Source: Chrysochromulina tobinii (Eukaryota > Haptophyta > Prymnesiales > Chrysochromulinaceae). Taken from it: a stretch of DNA of 22,394 nucleotides. The DNA is taken from contig JWZX01001643.1 of the NCBI GenBank assembly GCA_001275005.1, forward strand, positions 1-22,394, read 5' to 3'. Under the pieces are notes generated by a model. It was given only the letters and a program-made list of their open reading frames with translations. It made no database searches and had not been told where the DNA came from. Below, one piece after another: positions 7,920 to 16,501 of this stretch. Numbering within the stretch: position 1 is the stretch's first letter; each line of letters starts with the position of its first letter. The translations under genes and the position numbers were made by a program.

Positions 7920-9302
7920 ATGACCGAAAATGCTGTGGCGACGCTGCAAGCGCTACTCGCGGCTGACACGGCGACCTTCGAGTCCACGGAGCTGCGCACA
8001 GGTTTGGCGCTCGCCACGCTACTCGTGGCAAAATGGCAAGACGCACTCAAAGAACTCACTGAAGACGGTCCTTGCGCCTCTAGTAGTCCTGTGCGTGCTG
8101 CCCTGGTGAGGAGCCTGTACGGTGCTGCGGGCACCGACCCAATGGCAGCAACAATCGCCGTACAAGAGGACCACGCATCGCTGTACACCAACGTGCCGCA
8201 GCCCTTCCTCGACGCTCTCATGCGCTCGCTACGGCCAGCCTTCTGCATCGAGGTAGGCAGCTGGAAGGGAGGCAGTGCGAACAGGATCGCCGCCGCCGCC
8301 GCCGCCGCGACACCAGCGAGCGCCGCGCCGCCGTGCCTCTTGTGCATCGACACATGGCTCGGTGATGGCGGCGCGTGGATTGATCGTTGCACGGGCTGGC
8401 GCGACGGCCTGCTGCTAGAGCGCGGTCTGCCTCAGCTGCTCTGGCAATTCGTTGCCAACGTGCGCCGCCAGCACCGCCACGTCATTTTGCCGTGGCCGTG
8501 CTCGTCGCTCACGGCTTTGCGCGCGCTGCAGCACATCGTCCTCGAACCCGGCGTGCATGGCGTGCCGCGACCAGACTTCGTCTACCTCGACTCGGGCCAC
8601 GAGAAGGGCGAATCCCTCTTGGAGATCACACGGGCGTTTGATCTGCTACGGCCGGGCGGCGTGCTCGCGGGGGACGATCTTGACTGGTGGGCGGTCGAAT
8701 CGGACCTGCGCCTCTTCGTGTCGACGCTGGCACCCGGTGCGCTCGTCCCCGTCGAGCAGGACGAGATGCTTCGAGCGCTGCCGCACTTGTATGCGGTCTC
8801 CGAGGCGGGGTATTGGGTGCTCGATTCGGTGCCGCGTCAGTGGGTACTCCGAAAGGGCGGTGGCTGCGACTACGGCGGCGGCGGCAATGGCGGCGGCGGC
8901 AGCGGCGGCGGCGGTGACGGCGGCGGCGGCGGCGACGGCGGCGGCGGCAGCGACTACGGCAGCGACTGCGGCGGCGCCAGCATAGACGGCCTCGCCGCCC
9001 TACGCGCCACAGTCGAGATGGATGAGTATGGGCCCTCCGGTGCGGACGCGCGCGAATACGTGCCTCTGCATGAAGGCGATCGCGCAGCCCTTCGTCTCTA
9101 TGAAGAAGGCATAGCGCTACTTGAACGAGGTCAGACGACACTGGCCGCGCGCCTGTGCAAGGCCGCCGCGAGTGCCTCCCCCTCACTCGCCGCCCATTAC
9201 AAACTTGAAGCCTGGGAAACCATTGTCGAGCAAAGCCTGAAGCGGTTTGCCAAAGTTCCGCCTCTGCCTCCGGTCAGCGATCTTGGATCAGATGGGCGGT
9301 GA
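7920..9302 (+). CDS. Class I SAM-dependent methyltransferase (Methyltransf_24-like) with Gly-rich linker and helical tail
   Basis: A 460-aa putative methyltransferase. The central Rossmann domain has motif I as CIEVGSWKGGSA (109-120), where the Gly-rich loop binds SAM. An acidic strand end follows at LLCIDTW (140-146). The Methyltransf_24-type segment is DFVYLDSGHEKGESLLEI (219-236), then LLRPGGVLAGDDLDW (242-256). An Ala run (124-130) interrupts the first helix. After the domain comes a nearly pure Gly stretch (about 313-352), then a predicted helical tail (about 355-450; RLYEEGIALLERGQTTLAARLCKAA) that resembles one TPR-like hairpin. The N-terminal 70 residues are also helical. The ORF is uninterrupted, starts 196 bp from the divergent kinase and ends at TGA 9300-9302. 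Substrate unknown; relatives in this Pfam family often act on sugars or small molecules. No targeting peptide is seen. Confidence 0.8.
   Translation: MTENAVATLQALLAADTATFESTELRTGLALATLLVAKWQDALKELTEDGPCASSSPVRAALVRSLYGAAGTDPMAATIAVQEDHASLYTNVPQPFLDALMRSLRPAFCIEVGSWKGGSANRIAAAAAAATPASAAPPCLLCIDTWLGDGGAWIDRCTGWRDGLLLERGLPQLLWQFVANVRRQHRHVILPWPCSSLTALRALQHIVLEPGVHGVPRPDFVYLDSGHEKGESLLEITRAFDLLRPGGVLAGDDLDWWAVESDLRLFVSTLAPGALVPVEQDEMLRALPHLYAVSEAGYWVLDSVPRQWVLRKGGGCDYGGGGNGGGGSGGGGDGGGGGDGGGGSDYGSDCGGASIDGLAALRATVEMDEYGPSGADAREYVPLHEGDRAALRLYEEGIALLERGQTTLAARLCKAAASASPSLAAHYKLEAWETIVEQSLKRFAKVPPLPPVSDLGSDGR
8870..8985 (+). repeat. (GGC)n tract coding for the poly-Gly linker
   Basis: GGC repeats are broken by AAT, AGC, GAC and TAC codons. 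This gives about 40 residues that are nearly all Gly with sparse Ser, Asp and Asn in the methyltransferase. It resembles, but lies apart from, the Gly tract of the neighbouring kinase. Confidence 0.9.
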
Positions 9303-9429
9303 GATTCAATCTACGTGTACATAACTTGAAACGCTTGGAGCGGACCGATAGGGGCGATACCGCAGCTGTATCGATCATTCGAGTATCTTCGCATTCGATG
9401 GTACGGTACGCTTGCGTCGTGGCGTGTTG

Positions 9430-9450
9430 TAGCTGTAGGACCGGAGCGAA
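9430..9450 (+). repeat. Copy 1 of a 21-bp motif shared with 14310-14330
   Basis: Matches 18 of 21 bases of 14310-14330 in the same orientation, with the core GGACCGG(A/G)GC. The other copy contains TGGACCGGGGC, which begins TGG like a retrotransposon primer-binding site (the complement of a tRNA CCA end). An LTR/PBS junction is inferred only. Confidence 0.5.
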
Positions 9451-9634
9451 AGACTTCAACCCACCACCCGACGTTGGCGGCCCAGTCATCCGGCGCCGCG
9501 TTCTGATTGATGCACCCGCGGTTGCCTCGCTCCTGGGTCTGGTCCGGGTCTGGCTCGCAAGAAGTCCCACATGTATACGGCTCGACGTTGGGCATTGGCC
9601 AGCTCTCGGGCATGCCGATTATAAATCATCGTCC

Positions 9635-10126
9635 CTAACTTGTGATGCACATAGAAGACGGCTCGACGTTCGTCGACTCGCCCACGCAAGGCAAGTACCT
9701 ACAGATACGGTTTAGCTCAAAGACGGACGCATCATCAAGCTGCGGCTTGCCTCCAACGGCATATGCTGGATCTCCGAGCCGCGTGCGAGCGGGGTCGAGA
9801 GTTGTGGGCGGTAACACGATAGCGTCACGCCGGATGCGCGTTTCGGGTGCCGAAAGACTCGCGTCGATCATCTCGCTGTCGAGGGCGGGGAGGTAAGGAC
9901 GAGCGTCTAGAGCATTGACGCGAGACTTGATATTGTCGAGGTCAAGGACTATGTCCTTTTCGAGGTGAGCGAGCCGTTTGACGAGGTCGGCGGCTTGGTC
10001 ACGTTGAGTTGTCGCAAGCTCGAGAAGACCGAGGGCGAGGCGTTGGTTGGCTTCGAGTTCAAGAAGACGTTGTTGAAGGGGATGTTTGATGGCTTCGACG
10101 CGTGCGATGTCGGCTTTGAGGGCTTT
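9635..10126 (-). pseudogene. Frame-broken coding trace with a long coiled coil
   Basis: One minus frame is open for about 163 codons and reads as a natural protein. It begins with heptad-rich helix KADIARVEAIKHPLQQ..LLELEANQRLALGLLELATTQ, continues through RLAHLEKDIVLDLDNIKSRV, and ends with a less helical tail and a stop at 9635. There is no start codon before the helix. The preceding sequence continues the same kind of protein in another frame (IEELIIELRYATK, about 10130-10170), and more pieces occur up to about 10810 (GLYDIFTAPTSVLKYTPP). Frameshifts and stops separate the pieces. It may be a decayed retroelement gag-like protein or a multi-exon gene. No family was recognised. Confidence 0.4.
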
Positions 10127-11448
10127 CCTTGGTAGCGTAGCGGAGCTCGATGATGAGCTCCTCGATGCGCTGTGTGCTGAAAGCCTGTCTCGACGTCATG
10201 TGAGATGATCGACTGTATGAAGTGAACGTGGGTGTGGGCAGCGACGGTGTGTCGGCCTTGGCCGTGGAGTCATCGAGATTTTGGCAGCGCTGCTCGATGA
10301 TCCGATGATAGAGACACGTTCGGAGAAAACGTCGAGAGGAACGTTCAAGGGGGTCGGAGGCCTTTGGGTACGTAGGCCGGCTGCTCGAGTAGCTTCTCAT
10401 TGGTGGCGAGATCGCCACGTGCGTCGGGCTGACGTTACGTTTGCTCGTCAGGAGCAGCAACTGCAGCGAGGGCAGCATCGGAGGCGCGGGCGCGCGAAGC
10501 TGTGGGAGAGGTTGCATCGGTACATGAGCTTTGGCGACGGTCTCTTTGTTGATTCGTCTAGACCACTTCTTCGAAGACTCAACGAGCGTGTCTGGTTGCC
10601 GTTCGACTCAATAAGGGTGAGGGGTGAGGGGTTGCACGAGGCAGTTGTGCAGCTATTGTGCAGCTGCTTCGCGTTGCGCGTCTTCGATGGCAGCCATCTT
10701 GACACATCGCTCCATTGCATACTCGGGCGTGCCTCGTGCTGGGATGCCGGCGGCGGGTGGAGTGTACTTGAGCACCGAGGTTGGTGCTGTGAAGATGTCG
10801 TAGAGGCCATGGCAACGGCGGAGTAGCTTCGGTCGGCTGCGGGCGGTGCACCGTGAGCGCTTGATGCTTGAGTCGAGGTTGCGGAGGTCATGCGGAGGTT
10901 GACACGGCCGAATCCAGCGGGGCGCGTGCCGTAGCTATCAAGCGAGGTGCCGAAGGTGAAGCGGCCGTGCAGATCGTCGGTGGGCTTGGCAGCTTTGGAG
11001 GGGGACTCGGGAGTTGCACCAAGCATGTTGAGGCGCCCGATCATCAGGCCGATTTGCCGCCCGTCGGCGCTCGCGCCACTTGTCGAACGAAGGAGTGAGC
11101 CGCCCGCCTTGCTATACGCCTTGCTGGTGAGACAGAGATCGGCAAGGCGACGGCGAAGAGGCATGTGCTCACAACGCTCGAGTCTGCAGATAGAGCTCCA
11201 ATCCAGCTTAAGTTGTTGCTGCCTACAGGCGTATACTACAGGGGAGCGACTTCGTGTGTCGCGAAACGCTGGGCACTTGAACGCGCTGTGGGCTGTGCAT
11301 GCAGAGGTCGACATATTGCGTCTCGTCGGCGGAGGCTGGTGCGCATCCCTTGAAGACGGAGCTTTTTTTCCTTGCCAGCCTTGGGTCGCCGCTTTGGCAA
11401 GAATGTGCGCCATGCAGGACGGTGAGACGGCCTGTGCCTTGCATCGTG
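10127..11448 (-). other. Scattered coding-like segments, unresolved
   Basis: The minus strand has a 321-codon open frame (10448-11413), but natural-looking protein switches frame within it. From about 11160 to 10810 the segment around MPLRRRLADLCLTSKAYSKA to GFGRVNLRMTS looks protein-like. It then moves to another frame at GLYDIFTAPTSVL, which runs into a stop near 10650. I cannot say whether this is one decayed gene or several exons. No domain is recognised. Confidence 0.3.
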
Positions 11449-12090
11449 TTAATTAAGCGTGCCCGTGACACCCAAGATGCCCACTGTCGTAGAGGCTGAC
11501 GACGGCGAGTATTTTGAACGCGCCGAGAGGCACTCCTCGACAGTGGACGTCTCGGTGTCGATGTCAAGGGCTTCATCATCGGGGTCGTCTTGCTGCTCGA
11601 GATCGTTCATGACTGTGCGGCTTCGTGTGGATTTCGTTATGCGCGAGAAACTCGGCGGCTGGAGTCCAATCGACGTGGTCGATGATGTAGGCGGCAACGG
11701 CGTCGTTCATGGACTTGTACTGGCCCAGGTACTTGGTGTAGTGTTCAACCTTGGACATGCCTTCCAGGTCATCCCCGAAGCCGGCACCTAGCCGGCACCA
11801 GTGAGGTTGAAGTACATCCGAAACTCGGACCGTAAAACCGGAGATGCGAATGCATTGCCGCTATGGCGCATCCTGGTCCGGCATCTGCGCGAAGCTGGAT
11901 GAGCTAGGATGAGCCAGTCGTCGATCTTGAGCTTTTGTTGGTCGGGTCGAGCTTGTGGAGAAAACGGTGTTTGCAGCATGTAGAATTTCGGCGGCTTGAA
12001 CGTGTCATTCACTTCGGTCGGATCGATGGACCAAGTAGCCGCTACCATTTGAGAGCCAGTCGTTGACATCGAGACATACTGATATTGGGT
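11449..12090 (-). pseudogene. Possible gag-like relic on the minus strand
   Basis: Just downstream (on the minus strand) of the LTR-like repeat, frame pieces read MSTTGSQMVAATWSIDPTEV, then EFRMYFNLTGAG. In a shifted frame come GMSKVEHYTKYLGQYKSM and NDAVAAYIIDHVDW, followed by an acidic stretch (DDPDDEALDIDTETSTVEE). The order F..YF, short linker, then Y..YL..YKSM..AV..YI is loosely like a retrotransposon gag core. The frames are broken at about 11790 and 11580. The similarity is weak and inferred. Confidence 0.25.
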
Positions 12091-12149
12091 TATAGTCTCC
12101 ACTGAGACGTACACTGGTACCACTGTGCAAAGACACAAAGACGAGGACC
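12044..12149 (-). repeat. LTR-like repeat, minus copy of an inverted pair
   Basis: The reverse complement of 12093-12149 matches 14174-14231 over 57-58 bases with about seven mismatches and one gap. A second block (12044-12070 against 14264-14292) also matches (TGTCAAC..ACTGGCTCTC..ATGG). A shared GAAGG(G)CGCGAC lies just outside. The repeat sits upstream of the minus-strand gag-like trace, as a 5' LTR would. Confidence 0.6.
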
Positions 12150-13013
12150 GTCATCGAGGTCGCGCCTTCCTCGAAGCACTGGGAATCCTTTACGAAGAAT
12201 CCATCGCCTACGACTCGCACCAGATGCGTCACAGCGACGCCACTGAAGACAGCACCTTGATCAAGGGATGGCTCGTACTCATTGCACGCGGAAGACGCAG
12301 GACCAAAACGTCACCCTCTTGACGGTGCAACAGGAGCTTCGCCGGCCGCATCATCCACCGCACTACACCGCACCGATACGATCACATTTCCTCTTCCCGC
12401 CGTCCACAACGGGGCGCACCAAGGTTGCCATCCTCGGGTACAAATAGGGTACTCGTACGTGACCCTCTCGACGACGTCCGAAGCCGTTCGATCCAAGTGC
12501 GCCGTCCTCTCGGGTGCGCGCACGACACGCATCTCGCGCCGGATTACCCGCCGCCATGATCATCGCTCGCTGAAGCGATCGCACACACAGCGGTGATCGA
12601 CACCGTGCCCGAGTTCACGACAAAGATTGACGGCACATGCGTCCCATCTTCGCTGCGCGTTACGACTCAGCTAACACTGGCCTGCATCGTCGATCCTTAC
12701 GTGCCGATTCCCAGTGCCAATGCCTTACTGATCACTGCCGCGGACATCGCAGACATGTCGCTCTGCTTGTTTTGCCAAGACGATGTGCCGTCCGAGCTCA
12801 GCCCCCCCGTCGCGACGCTCCTCATGGCTATCTCAGTTGACCCCGCATCCACGACGAGTCGCTCGAGATCTGCCTACTCGACGTTCCGGATGACAATGGC
12901 GGTCCTGCCCTCGACGCCGTCTTGAGCCTCGCCAAAGGCAGCAGGTTCTTCGTCGACCGGAAGGAGGTCGTCTACTACCAGTCTACTACTAGTCTACTAC
13001 ACCGACAGCGGAG
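12150..13013 (+). other. Low-information stretch before the copia relic
   Basis: Several plus-strand frames are open for 65-110 codons (for example 12593-12925), but none gives a recognisable domain and the frames change. It may be the upstream part of the copia polyprotein, too decayed to identify. It ends with an 11-bp tandem repeat. Confidence 0.35.
12971..13000 (+). repeat. 11-bp tandem repeat, about 2.7 copies
   Basis: TCTACTACCAG, TCTACTACTAG and TCTACTAC lie head to tail. An 11-bp unit cannot keep a reading frame, so its expansion would break the polyprotein just before the RT remnant. Confidence 0.85.
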
Positions 13014-13700
13014 TTGCGCGCGCACTCTCGAGCCGCGCGGGATCAAGAGGAGGCCCTCACTTCGCTGCAGAGAGATCAGAGAGATCAATGGATCCTCGCG
13101 ATCGAGAAGGAGATGGACAACCTTCCCGCCTTCCACGACGCCTTCCACATCCACATCCAGCAGGTGCATCCCGCCATCGCGCACGGGGTGTGTGTGCACA
13201 CATGGCCACGCCAACACACGAATCCTACGCCGCGGCGAAGCCCAGCATCCTCGCCTGGCTGTTTCACAGTGCGGACCTCGGCGTCGCCTACGGCGCCTCG
13301 CACTTGACATGTGCAGCGGATCTCCTCCCGCCCAAAGACGCCCTGCTCCCCATGGGCGACGTGCGCGACTACTCGCTCTTCTGCACGGTGGACTCCGACC
13401 TACCCGGCAAAGGCCTACCTGTACGCAACGTCGAAGACACCACGTTCATCGACAAGCAATCGCACACCGCGCTCAGCTTGGCTACACGATCTCCCTCGCT
13501 GGCGCGGGTGCTTTGTATGTGCATGGAGGCTGTCTCGAGGCGCCAGCACTCCACCGCGGTCGACACGGCCGCAGCTGAGATCTTCGCAGCCTCAGTCACC
13601 GGTGCCGTCCTTGTTTCTACCACCAGCGTCCTCGACTTCGTGTCCTTTGGCGCTCTCAGGCATCAGACGGTCCCGGGTTTTTACAAAGCACGTTGAATCC
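13014..13700 (+). pseudogene. Ty1/copia pol relic: RT ends plus RNase H
   Basis: The frame at 13047-13166 reads EEALTSLQRDQRDQWILAIE then KEMDNLPAFHDAF, which fits the conserved start of copia reverse transcriptase (EAL..D..W..A...E...L....AF). From 13202 another frame reads MATPTHESYAAAKPSILAWL and DLGVAYGASHL, fitting the RT C-terminus (PT..H..A.KRILRYL.GT...GL.Y). The RNase H part has VDSDLPG (catalytic-Asp region, near 13391). A frame change near 13470 gives LGYTISLAGAGAL, and the frame returns for RRQHSTAVDTAAAEIFAAS (Glu region). The RT core, including the YVDD box, is missing between 13166 and 13202, so this is an internally deleted, frameshifted and non-functional copy. Confidence 0.7.
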
Positions 13701-14173
13701 AAGGCCACCTTTCGCGATTACATGGCACGCCTGTACAACACCACGGCTTCCCTCTTCTGCTTCAGCCACACCACCTCTATGGCACACCCAGCCGAGAGCT
13801 CTGACTAGTGCAGATCAGGTCTCGACGCGGCTATTGGGGAGGGGAAAAGAGGATGGCCTCATGTGGGTGGAGAACCGAAACCGGAGCATGTCAAGGGGGA
13901 AATGCCGCGGCCTGATGTGCTTGTGGGGGGGGTTATCAGGATGCATGAATCTGCATGTCATGACTTCTTTACCCCTCAACATTCGACGAGCTCAGTGTCT
14001 CGACTGGGGGGGCGACACAACGTCCGTGTTCGTGTGTGAATAGAGTTGGGTGTCGTGACCGATCTTCACGTGATCGTGTCGACCGTCCCGACTTGCCTTT
14101 CTGGGGCAAGTATCATCGGCGCAAAATCGGGACCACTCCCGATCTTTGTCCGTGACTGGAAGGGCGCGACGGT
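13701..14173 (+). other. Copia 3' region with purine tracts, possible PPT and LTR start
   Basis: No ORF of interest. Two purine runs occur: GGGGAGGGGAAAAGAGGA at 13836-13853 and AAGGGGGAAA ending at 13902, the latter directly followed by TG (13903-13904). Copia elements have such a purine tract just before a 3' LTR that begins TG. If so, the 3' LTR could span about 13903 to 14330. Inferred only. Confidence 0.35.
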
Positions 14174-14292
14174 GGTCCTCATCTTTGTGCCTCTGCACAG
14201 TGGTGCCGGTGTACATATCAGTGGGAGACTAGTAGGTCTCTGTGTACGTCTCACTACCGGTATGTGTCAACTATACTGGCTCTCTTCGATGG
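14174..14292 (+). repeat. LTR-like repeat, plus copy of the inverted pair
   Basis: Partner of 12044-12149 in opposite orientation (about 86% identity in the 57-bp core). It lies downstream of the copia RNase H remnant, where a 3' LTR would be, and about 190 bp before the start codon of the next gene. Confidence 0.6.
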
Positions 14293-14309
14293 CTCACAAA
14301 GTCGTGTAG

Positions 14310-14330
14310 TAGCTGTTGGACCGGGGCAAA
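14310..14330 (+). repeat. Copy 2 of the 21-bp motif, PBS-like
   Basis: 18 of 21 bases are shared with 9430-9450. TGGACCGGGGC (14317-14327) would pair with a tRNA 3' end of the form GCCCCGGTCCA. The tRNA identity is unknown. Confidence 0.45.
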
Positions 14331-14484
14331 AATTGACTCGGTGGTAAGGATTCCTGCCGGTACAGTGTGTCCTGTGTGTTGCCCGGCTCCCCATACAGAC
14401 TTTTTTGCCGGTATATCCTGTGAGAAGTTTTTCCTTTCCTTGCATGCACGACGCGGACCAGACGCAATTTTGATTGAAACGGAC

Positions 14485-15934
14485 ATGATGGAGAAGGTCG
14501 CCCAGGAGGAGCCCCGGGAAGAGACGGCAGATGAAGCGGAGACCGAGAAGCGAGTTGTGTGGCTACAGGCACTCCTTGCTCGATTCGGTCACTCAAATGG
14601 CTCTGGGTCTGCTGCAGCATGGCAGATCGCCGGGACAAGCTTCACTGCTCCGCGCCCTAGTACTCTGGCAGGCATCGTTATTGTAGTGGTCATTCTCAAC
14701 AGCATGGTTGTGTCCTCTCTGCTGCCTGCCGCCAGTGCCGAGCAGCAGCCGTCAGACACGTCGTCTCTCTCTGAACAACCTTCCGTACGGTCGCCCTTGT
14801 GGTCGCCGCCTTCGCCATGGCCACCACCGCCACCAGTACCGCCATGCATAATTCTCGCTCCGCCACAGGCTCCACCACCCTCAACGCCCTCGCCCTCCCC
14901 CTCGCCCACACCGCCTAGTACCCCGCCATCACCCCCACCTCGAATGCTGACTCACGATGAGCAGTGCGCGGTACTCAACGACCGATTCGAGCATGCGCAT
15001 CCGAGCAACTCGCTGCTCGAGGCTGGCGTGCTCGTGCGACAATTCGACACGCTTGATGACGCGACGAAGCCATGGCGAGCGTGCCCAGCAACAGGTCATA
15101 ACAACTGGTGCTACAAGTTTTCGGACCGCTGGGCTGCCTCGATCATCACGCCCAGAGCTCGCATGATGTACTACGGGATCGAAGGCATTGGCGGCCTTGT
15201 GCTTGCTCCGACAACTCTGAAACTATTCTGCGCATGTGCGCTTGCACAAGAAACGGCTGAACGCATCGGCACACAAAGGCGTAGGAGCATGAGGCGGCAG
15301 AGGCGGGTCGGCCGCTTATACGCCTGCACATTCATCGGCGCCGAGCCGCCATTCGAGCTTGTTCCTTGTTGCCTCCTTGTTCAGCACACAGCCTCTCCTT
15401 CGCCTCACCTTTGCCTCTCCTCCCAATTAAACCTCCCGGCGCCTAACCCGGCGCCCATGCCCCATGCATCATTGCTTTTGCTGGTTTGCGTGCCCCTGGT
15501 GTATGCATGCAGATCCCGAGGACGGCAATTCGATGGACAAGATCTGCAACCCTCTTGGCGGTGACGGTGCCACATGCATCCCGGGGTGCTACCCTGCCGG
15601 GCAGCAGTGCCCCGACGTCAGACACGAGTGGTCGTGCAGCTTCCCGCCAACGCACCTGCGCGAGGCGCTTCAAGCGCAAGAGCTTCGGTTTCTTGCGAGG
15701 AACAACGAGATGGTGGTGGACCTGCGCTCAGTCGAGCGAAATCTTCCGGACGCGATCGCTGGATTCTTTTACTGTGCGCGCTCAGGTACCTCGGAGATCC
15801 AGCGTGTCCAAAAGGCACGGGCCGATTTCCTCGCGCACTATGGGCTGAGTAGCGAGCGTGGCCCTCCGCTACTAGTTCTCGACCTCTCCCTCGCTGGTGG
15901 CGTCCGGCCTTTCACCGTTTCACCACTGCGCTAG
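14485..15934 (+). CDS. Type II membrane protein with Pro-rich stalk and unassigned luminal domain (exons 14485-15235, 15513-15934)
   Basis: After splicing, 390 aa. Layout: acidic N-terminus with EEPREETADEAETE (8-21); one hydrophobic helix LAGIVIVVVILNSMVVSSLL (61-80); a Ser/Pro-rich stalk rich in PPP and SPSP (104-152), like extensin-type hinges; then a Cys-containing domain. The domain has NNWCYKFSDRWAASII (206-221), FCAYPEDGNSMDKICNP across the splice junction, then GATCIPGCYPAGQQCPD and a Cys/Trp pair. It ends with RNNEMVVDLRSVERNLPDAIAGF and PPLLVLDLSLAGG. The intron is supported: donor T|GTGCGC after 15235 and acceptor ATGCAG| at 15512 are both phase 1 and rebuild a Tyr codon. The motifs recall an uncharacterised family I associate with haptophyte genomes, but I cannot confirm that here. 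Role unknown; a cell-surface or secretory-pathway protein is inferred. Start M14485 (M14488 is equally possible); the frame stays open upstream into the LTR-like repeat. Confidence 0.7.
15236..15512 (+). other. Intron of the type II membrane protein gene
   Basis: 277 bp with donor GTGCGC and acceptor TGCATGCAG, phase 1. It is supported because the two flanking open frames join into one continuous domain (FCAYPEDGNSMDKIC). Confidence 0.7.
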
Positions 15935-16383
15935 TACGCTAGAGCCCACCGCCCACCGACCACGGTGAAGCGGTGATACAGTTGTAGTGAGGGTTGCACA
16001 GAGGGCGAGCCCGCGAGGGGGGAGACCGACGAGCTCGACACTTTAGAGAGGTGCTAACGGACGACGTGAAAGACGCGCCAGGTCGGAGTGCCTCGCCTCG
16101 TGTGCCCGCCTCCACGGCCATGACCCAGTCCCGCAGAGGAGACCCGGCACGCACATCGGCATGCCGTTTGGCGCGGTTGTGTTCCAGCCTGATGTGCTCC
16201 ATCCCCGCGACACGAGGCGACCCAGTACTAGATTGCAAGATGATCTACTACACACCTACGGTACTGTACTGCGAGTGTAACTTTTCACTGCGACAGTGGA
16301 CAGTATACTCCCCATGATACTCCCGTGGGCGGTGTGGGGTCGCAGCTCGCACCTCGCAGTCTCCACTTTCGCGCCGCTGTGTG
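15935..16383. other. Intergenic, no gene seen
   Basis: This lies between the convergent 3' ends of the membrane protein gene (+) and the glutathione peroxidase gene (-). No coding or RNA gene signature was found. Confidence 0.55.
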
Positions 16384-16453
16384 TCGTGTCTCTCCACGCC
16401 ACGCCGTGCCGCCTTGCGAGCGGGATTTCGGCGTGGCGTCTCATGTAACACAA
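16384..16453 (-). promoter_or_regulatory. SECIS element in the 3'UTR of the selenoprotein GPx
   Basis: Read on the minus strand, starting about 50 nt after the TAA stop: a lower helix (TTGTGTT pairing with GACACGA, 16447-16453 and 16384-16390); then the quartet ATGA (16441-16444) facing GGAGA (16391-16395); an 11-bp perfect helix ACGCCACGCCG / CGGCGTGGCGT (16429-16439 with 16396-16406); and a 22-nt apical loop opening with AAA (16426-16428). The order ATGA, 12 nt, AA, loop, GA matches the eukaryotic SECIS core that recruits SBP2 and inserts Sec at UGA. Confidence 0.85.
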
Positions 16454-16501
16454 GAACGGCCGAGGCTGAGCGGCTTTCTTTTTGATCGATCGTCGAGTCG
16501 C

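Larger units (their letters stand above)
9303..14330. mobile_element. Decayed retroelement-rich region
   Basis: About 5 kb between two intact genes carry no intact ORF with a recognisable host domain. They do carry a Ty1/copia RT/RNase H relic on + (13014-13700), frame-broken coding traces on - (9635-10860 and 11449-12090), and an inverted pair of LTR-like sequences (12044-12149 on -, 14174-14292 on +). A third short copy of an LTR-end-like motif lies at 9430-9450. The mix of orientations suggests at least two nested or rearranged elements. Exact borders and target-site duplications were not found. Confidence 0.55.

Noticed and set aside
7724-8392. 223-codon upstream extension of the kinase frame with an earlier Met
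   Set aside because: It is antisense to the conserved methyltransferase domain, has low-complexity composition, and the kinase domain begins right after M7723.
12480-12510. Possible tRNA B box (CCGTTCGATCC)
   Set aside because: No cloverleaf around it.
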